DNA of 64,000 nucleotides from IMG/VR virus record IMGVR_UViG_3300032323_001417, positions 37,665 through 101,664 of that record; one strand, given 5' to 3'. The notes beneath the pieces are model-generated. The model was not told where the DNA came from. It searched no databases and saw only the letters and a list, made by a program, of their open reading frames with translations. The position numbers were made by a program, and so were the translations under genes. Shown here one piece after another: positions 61,662 to 64,000 of this stretch. The stretch is from a virus. Within the stretch, counting starts at the first letter, position 1. Each line of letters starts with the position of its first letter.

Positions 61662-62189
61662 TTAAGAATGTAAAATATCAATTGGGTATATGCATTGAGG
61701 AGAATTTTTTATGGCAGATTCTAATGCCTTCGTAATCTTCTTATTTGGATCTTTCCAGGTATAAGAAGTATCTAATGATCCTATTGCAAATTGACTACCA
61801 GATCCAATTGCTATATATTTATCATATTCATTTACTTGCCAGTCATTAGTAGATATTTGAAATAGTCTTCCATGAATTCCCACCAAAAAATCTGCAGCTG
61901 CCTTATCATCATCTGATATATCAATACCATATGGTTCAATAGCTTTCTTCAAAGTAAATATAAAATCTGTTCTCATATATTTATCTACATCTTTTTTTAA
62001 TACATTTGGAAAATCAATGTAATGAGCTACCTGTCCTGATCCCCTTGAAGATGCATATCCAATTAAGAATTGTCCATTCTTTTTTATTTTCGGGGTAATA
62101 GGAGAAGATATAGAATATTCATCAGACATACCTCTATCTGATCCCATATATATAATACCATTATCTATGAGTCCAATTACTATAGTCAT
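61662..62189 (-). CDS. Proteasome beta/HslV-like Ntn hydrolase
   Basis: 175 residues from the ATG at 62189, chosen because Met removal exposes Thr1 and because TATAAT ends 7 nt upstream. With Thr as residue 1, the catalytic residues fall at the proteasome numbering: T1, D17 (GSDRG), K33 (TPK), S129 (GSGS). Phage homologues of this threonine peptidase fold occur in actinophages. No propeptide and no alpha partner are seen, so a self-assembled ring or a nonproteolytic use are alternatives. The 3' end overlaps the TTCGTAAT repeats. Confidence 0.82.
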   Translation of the reverse strand: MTIVIGLIDNGIIYMGSDRGMSDEYSISSPITPKIKKNGQFLIGYASSRGSGQVAHYIDFPNVLKKDVDKYMRTDFIFTLKKAIEPYGIDISDDDKAAADFLVGIHGRLFQISTNDWQVNEYDKYIAIGSGSQFAIGSLDTSYTWKDPNKKITKALESAIKNSPQCIYPIDILHS

Positions 62190-62196
62190 AATATCT

Positions 62197-62202
62197 ATTA
62201 TA
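62197..62202 (-). promoter_or_regulatory. -10 box, leaderless start of proteasome-like gene
   Basis: On the minus strand TATAAT is followed by 7 nt and ATG at 62189; AAGG precedes the box, as upstream of ftsZ. Confidence 0.45.
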
Positions 62203-62248
62203 CCTTCTTTCCTTGATTTTTTCAAATATATAAATGTGTCAAAATAAT

Positions 62249-62310
62249 CCAGGGGAAATTTGACTTCTTCGTAATAGTATGCTAGATACTGTCGGATCCG
62301 CGCCCCCTGG
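62249..62310 (-). ncRNA. Stem-loop element 3' of tRNA(CAT)
   Basis: Minus-strand reading: CCAGGGG (62310-62304) pairs with CCCCTGG (62255-62249), enclosing GAC/GTC and a perfect AGTAT-CTAGC-ATACT hairpin (62290-62276), plus CGGATCCG. It directly follows the tRNA 3' end, contains a TTCGTAAT copy (62269-62276), and precedes the proteasome-like gene. It might be a processing or termination structure. Confidence 0.45.
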
Positions 62311-62384
62311 TGGGGAGTGTGGGACTTGAACCCACGACTGGCAGATTATGAGTCTGCTGCTCTGACCAACTGAGCTAACCCCCC
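62311..62384 (-). tRNA. tRNA with CAT anticodon (Met or Ile2)
   Basis: 74 nt on the minus strand: acceptor GGGGGGT/ACTCCCC (one G-U), discriminator A; D-stem GCTC/GAGC; anticodon stem GCAGA/TCTGC with loop CTCATAA (anticodon CAT); T-loop TTCAAGT. No CCA encoded. Elongator Met versus lysidine-modified Ile (reads AUA) cannot be told from sequence; Ile2 would match the AUA-rich codon use here. Confidence 0.88.
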
Positions 62385-62391
62385 AATTTGA

Positions 62392-62640
62392 TTATGAGGT
62401 TAAATCATCAATTGATTCGTATTCACCATTTGGGTCTGCACCAAATAATTCACAAAGTTCTAACCAAGTTTCTTCTAGTAGTTGTTCACCACTATCTGTT
62501 AGAATAACCATTTCTTGTATGACAGCAATAGCCATTGGAATACCTAAATCATTGTAATCAAAAAAATCTTCATACAAATCATCATTGAAATTATCTTGTG
62601 TGAATTGCACTAAGATTTCTGCTTTAGTTCTATTGTCCAT
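62392..62640 (-). CDS. Hypothetical acidic protein
   Basis: 82 residues from the ATG at 62640, which follows AGGAGA; the longer frame to 62697 overlaps its neighbour more and lacks that signal. Acidic, with VQFTQDNFNDDLYEDFFDYND and a helical LLEETWLELCELFGADPN. Overlaps the upstream gene by 11 nt. Unknown; could be a DNA-mimic-like or regulatory protein, but that is only composition. Confidence 0.62.
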   Translation of the reverse strand: MDNRTKAEILVQFTQDNFNDDLYEDFFDYNDLGIPMAIAVIQEMVILTDSGEQLLEETWLELCELFGADPNGEYESIDDLTS

Positions 62641-62872
62641 TGTATTCTCCTGTTTGGTAGTCGAAGATGAGTTCTTTACTAAGACCAATTTGTTCATTTT
62701 CTATTACCTCGTTGATTCCGTCTGCTAGATTTTTTGCATTTGCAATAATCATTTTGTTGTAGTCTGTTATTCGTCTTGGTATCCATAGTCGCCAGTCTGC
62801 CTGACTAATTCTACCGTCTGCTAATAATGCAACGATTTTATCCGCTACACTATCTATTTGTGATTTTCCCAT
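62630..62872 (-). CDS. Hypothetical helical protein
   Basis: 80 residues from the ATG at 62872 (an ATG at 62890 is an alternative). Begins GKSQIDSVADKIVALLADGRISQADWRLWIPRR, then a helical NLADGINEVIENEQIGL. A TGA-TAGAAT extended -10-like sequence ends 8 nt upstream of this ATG. Unknown. Confidence 0.6.
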   Translation of the reverse strand: MGKSQIDSVADKIVALLADGRISQADWRLWIPRRITDYNKMIIANAKNLADGINEVIENEQIGLSKELIFDYQTGEYNGQ

Positions 62873-62901
62873 AGTGTCCCATTCTATCATTGAGGTCTGA
62901 C

Positions 62902-62930
62902 AAAAAGGGGCAGAGACTATCCCTGCCCCC
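62902..62930 (-). terminator. Intrinsic terminator (minus strand)
   Basis: Minus strand: GGGGCAG (62929-62923) pairs with CTGCCCC (62913-62907), followed by TTTTTG. Ends the transcript of the 62940 gene. Confidence 0.8.
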
Positions 62931-62939
62931 TAGCCAGCC

Positions 62940-63101
62940 TTAACGGGACTTTACTACCTTGTTACGGCGTAGTGAGGTTAGGTTTGTGTTATGCACAAAA
63001 TGTCCTAGACCGTCACGAATTACTACACGTTCTGTGTCTCCCCACTTTTCAAGTGATGTGAAACGTTGCTTCTTTAGAGTACGCATTTGCTCTCTTGTCA
63101 T
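62940..63101 (-). CDS. Small basic protein
   Basis: 53 residues, preceded by AAGGAGAG on the minus strand. Very basic (MTREQMRTLKKQRFTSLEKWG...LTSLRRNKVVKSR), perhaps nucleic-acid binding. It has its own promoter overlapped by a palindromic operator-like site and its own terminator, an isolated unit. The opposite-strand frame over it is a shadow. Confidence 0.65.
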   Translation of the reverse strand: MTREQMRTLKKQRFTSLEKWGDTERVVIRDGLGHFVHNTNLTSLRRNKVVKSR

Positions 63102-63131
63102 TGTTCTCTCCTTAAGAGTTACCTTGTTATT

Positions 63132-63160
63132 ATCTTACCATTTTTGACAGGGGTTGTCAA
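63132..63160 (-). promoter_or_regulatory. Promoter for 62940 gene
   Basis: Minus strand: TTGACA (63160-63155), 17 nt, TAAGAT (63137-63132). Leader of ~30 nt with AAGGAG before the ATG at 63101. Confidence 0.7.
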
Positions 63161-63161
63161 A
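63143..63161. promoter_or_regulatory. Operator-like inverted repeat on the -35 box
   Basis: TTTGACA, five bases, TGTCAAA: a perfect 7-bp inverted repeat covering the -35 of the minus-strand promoter. A related shorter palindrome (TGACA-TT-TGTCA) covers the -35 at 46720-46731. Confidence 0.5.
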
Positions 63162-63162
63162 T

Positions 63163-63375
63163 CTATTGTTCTTCCATTAATGATAGTACTGTGTTATCTG
63201 GTATTAATAGTTCTACATCTTCTTCCATGTCGTCTAAGGCATATATAATAAAACCATCAGATAACAGGTCAAAAGACTTAACTGTGTAAATTTCTTCTTG
63301 CCATTGAATGATATCTCCAGGCTCTAAGCAGTTGGGGATAACAAAGTCAAAAGCACTATACGAGTTCAAGTTCAT
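63163..63375 (-). CDS. Hypothetical protein
   Basis: 70 residues from the ATG at 63375, preceded by GGAGGCG. Mixed beta (DIIQWQEEIYTVKSFDLLSDGFIIYALDD...) resembling a small SH3-like barrel with acidic loop. Overlaps the upstream gene by 20 nt. Unknown. Confidence 0.6.
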   Translation of the reverse strand: MNLNSYSAFDFVIPNCLEPGDIIQWQEEIYTVKSFDLLSDGFIIYALDDMEEDVELLIPDNTVLSLMEEQ

Positions 63376-63517
63376 GCTCAATCGCCTCCACATAGGATTC
63401 TATCACACTTGATAGATTCTTTAGAACAGCCCACGTTAGTTGCGGCTCGTCTTTTTCTAAAGCCCCCTCAAGGTTGGCTATGGTATGTTTAATAAATCTA
63501 TTAATTGCTGTATCCAT
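63356..63517 (-). CDS. Small helical hypothetical protein
   Basis: 53 residues. Start ATG shares a base with the stop of 63517-63954 and has GGGAGGA upstream. Helical, charged (INRFIKHTIANLEGALEKDEPQLTWAVLKNLSSVIESYV). Good operon packing supports it. Unknown. Confidence 0.58.
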   Translation of the reverse strand: MDTAINRFIKHTIANLEGALEKDEPQLTWAVLKNLSSVIESYVEAIEHELELV

Positions 63518-63954
63518 TAGTCCTCCCAATTGCTATCGTCTGTGATGTAATCAATGCCAGCATCTACGGCTTCATAGAATGTTTCATAGACTTCTCCCAT
63601 ATCACTATTGTGTGAGAATACTTCCCACCAAGGATTCATACGATAGATTTCAAATCCACTATTACTAATAGTTTTAATAAACTGCATCAACTGAATGTCA
63701 TCACTAAAACCTGCAGCCTCTAAGTCGTCAGAGTATCTAATGATATCTGCACCCTCATCTGATAGTTCACCATTAACTAAACTAGGTAATGTTAAGTGCA
63801 TCTCACCATTACGTTCAATGTCTACCACACGATCAAGGTATGTGATTTGAGCATAAGCCTCTGCACCCTCTTGCCATACATAAAACTCTGGCATCTGCTT
63901 ACTTGTAGGGATAGTCTGTGTGTATTCTACTGTAACGCCTTCTAATGTTTTCAT
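63517..63954 (-). CDS. Hypothetical protein, first gene of leftward operon
   Basis: 145 residues from the ATG at 63954. Acidic, with EFYVWQEGAEAYAQITYLDRVV and a C-terminal helix FYEAVDAGIDYITDDS. A consensus-like promoter with 7-nt spacing to the ATG (63962-63990) supports this start, as against longer frames. Unknown. Confidence 0.65.
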   Translation of the reverse strand: MKTLEGVTVEYTQTIPTSKQMPEFYVWQEGAEAYAQITYLDRVVDIERNGEMHLTLPSLVNGELSDEGADIIRYSDDLEAAGFSDDIQLMQFIKTISNSGFEIYRMNPWWEVFSHNSDMGEVYETFYEAVDAGIDYITDDSNWED

Positions 63955-63961
63955 AGTTCGT

Positions 63962-63990
63962 ATCCTACTACACTTTCTTTGGAATGTCAA
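63962..63990 (-). promoter_or_regulatory. Promoter, leaderless start of leftward operon
   Basis: Minus strand: TTGACA (63990-63985), 17 nt, TAGGAT (63967-63962), 7 nt, ATG (63954). Confidence 0.65.
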
Positions 63991-64000
63991 GTCTTGTTAG

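Larger units (their letters stand above)
61483..62276. repeat. TTCGTAAT repeats
   Basis: TTCGTAAT at 61580-61587, 61649-61656, 61729-61736 and 62269-62276; a shortened TCGTAAT at 61483-61489. Around the first two the similarity extends to ~40 nt (ATATTCCAG at 61556 and 61625, exactly 69 nt apart). They may be iterons or operator sites, or duplicates of the end of the proteasome-like gene. Confidence 0.6.

Noticed and set aside
62959-63147. Plus-strand frame in the leftward region
   Set aside because: It overlaps the minus-strand 62940-63101 gene, which has SD, promoter and terminator; the plus frame has none.
1-64000. Lysogeny genes (integrase, excisionase, partition)
   Set aside because: None recognised. 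Terminal window limits prevent a statement for the entire genome.

Overview
This window is a large part of an AT-rich tailed double-stranded DNA phage (siphovirus-type virion genes) that probably infects an actinobacterium. The host call rests on a WhiB-family [4Fe-4S] gene (47588-47869), a proteasome-like Ntn-hydrolase (61662-62189), lysis enzymes of actinobacterial style (M23 peptidase plus a secreted transglycosylase), and many promoters whose -10 box lies only 6-7 nt before the start codon, as in leaderless actinobacterial mRNAs. The low GC, heavy AGA use and two phage tRNAs suited to AT-rich codons suggest a low-GC (perhaps aquatic) host, but that is inference. No integrase, excisionase or CRISPR array was seen. 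The left end cuts into a tail gene, so the genome continues beyond the window.

Layout. (1) 1-28325, virion module, all rightward: a truncated receptor-binding or tail-like protein, portal, a prohead protease with a probable nested scaffold, HK97-type major capsid, connector and neck genes, major tail protein, tail assembly chaperone with a CCCAAAC -1 frameshift, a 2537-residue tape measure, and six minor tail genes. (2) 28341-42598, replication, recombination and packaging: MerR-like HTH, DnaB helicase, primase, a Zn-containing protein of possible ssDNA-binding role, a PHP-containing DNA polymerase III alpha, MazG-like enzymes, RecA, several nucleases or resolvases and the terminase. (3) 42615-50743, metabolism and many small genes: sugar epimerase, a CBS-less IMP dehydrogenase, a mixed-domain virion-like protein, WhiB, a conventional SSB, FmdB-type zinc ribbon and small hypotheticals. 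(4) 50765-51700, a bacterial-type FtsZ that ends before the C-terminal tail. (5) 51693-55554, a five-gene overlapping cassette of glycan-type enzymes (two glycosyltransferase-like proteins, a HAD-nucleotidyltransferase fusion, an FkbM methyltransferase, a GDPD-like protein). (6) 55627-59364, secreted surface proteins and lysis genes. (7) 59454-61105, thioredoxin, small genes, tRNA-Asn, tRNA-Arg and a thermonuclease. (8) 61106-61661, a gene-free, structured, AT-rich region with DnaA-box-like sites and TTCGTAAT repeats, a candidate origin. (9) 61662-63954, a leftward module with the proteasome-like protein, a tRNA(CAT) and six small unknown genes.

How it works together: the phage brings most of a replisome (helicase, primase, polymerase, RecA, possibly two SSBs), nucleotide enzymes, and proteins that could act on host division (FtsZ), host transcription (WhiB) and host proteolysis (Ntn-hydrolase). 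Most genes overlap by 1-14 nt, indicating translational coupling.

The most unusual observation is a pair of intergenic elements (55562-55607 and 59371-59419), each just downstream of a stop codon and just upstream of a leaderless promoter. Both can fold as an H-type pseudoknot enclosed by an outer helix, with the same geometry but different sequences in every helix. This looks like a recurrent structured RNA that I do not recognise.
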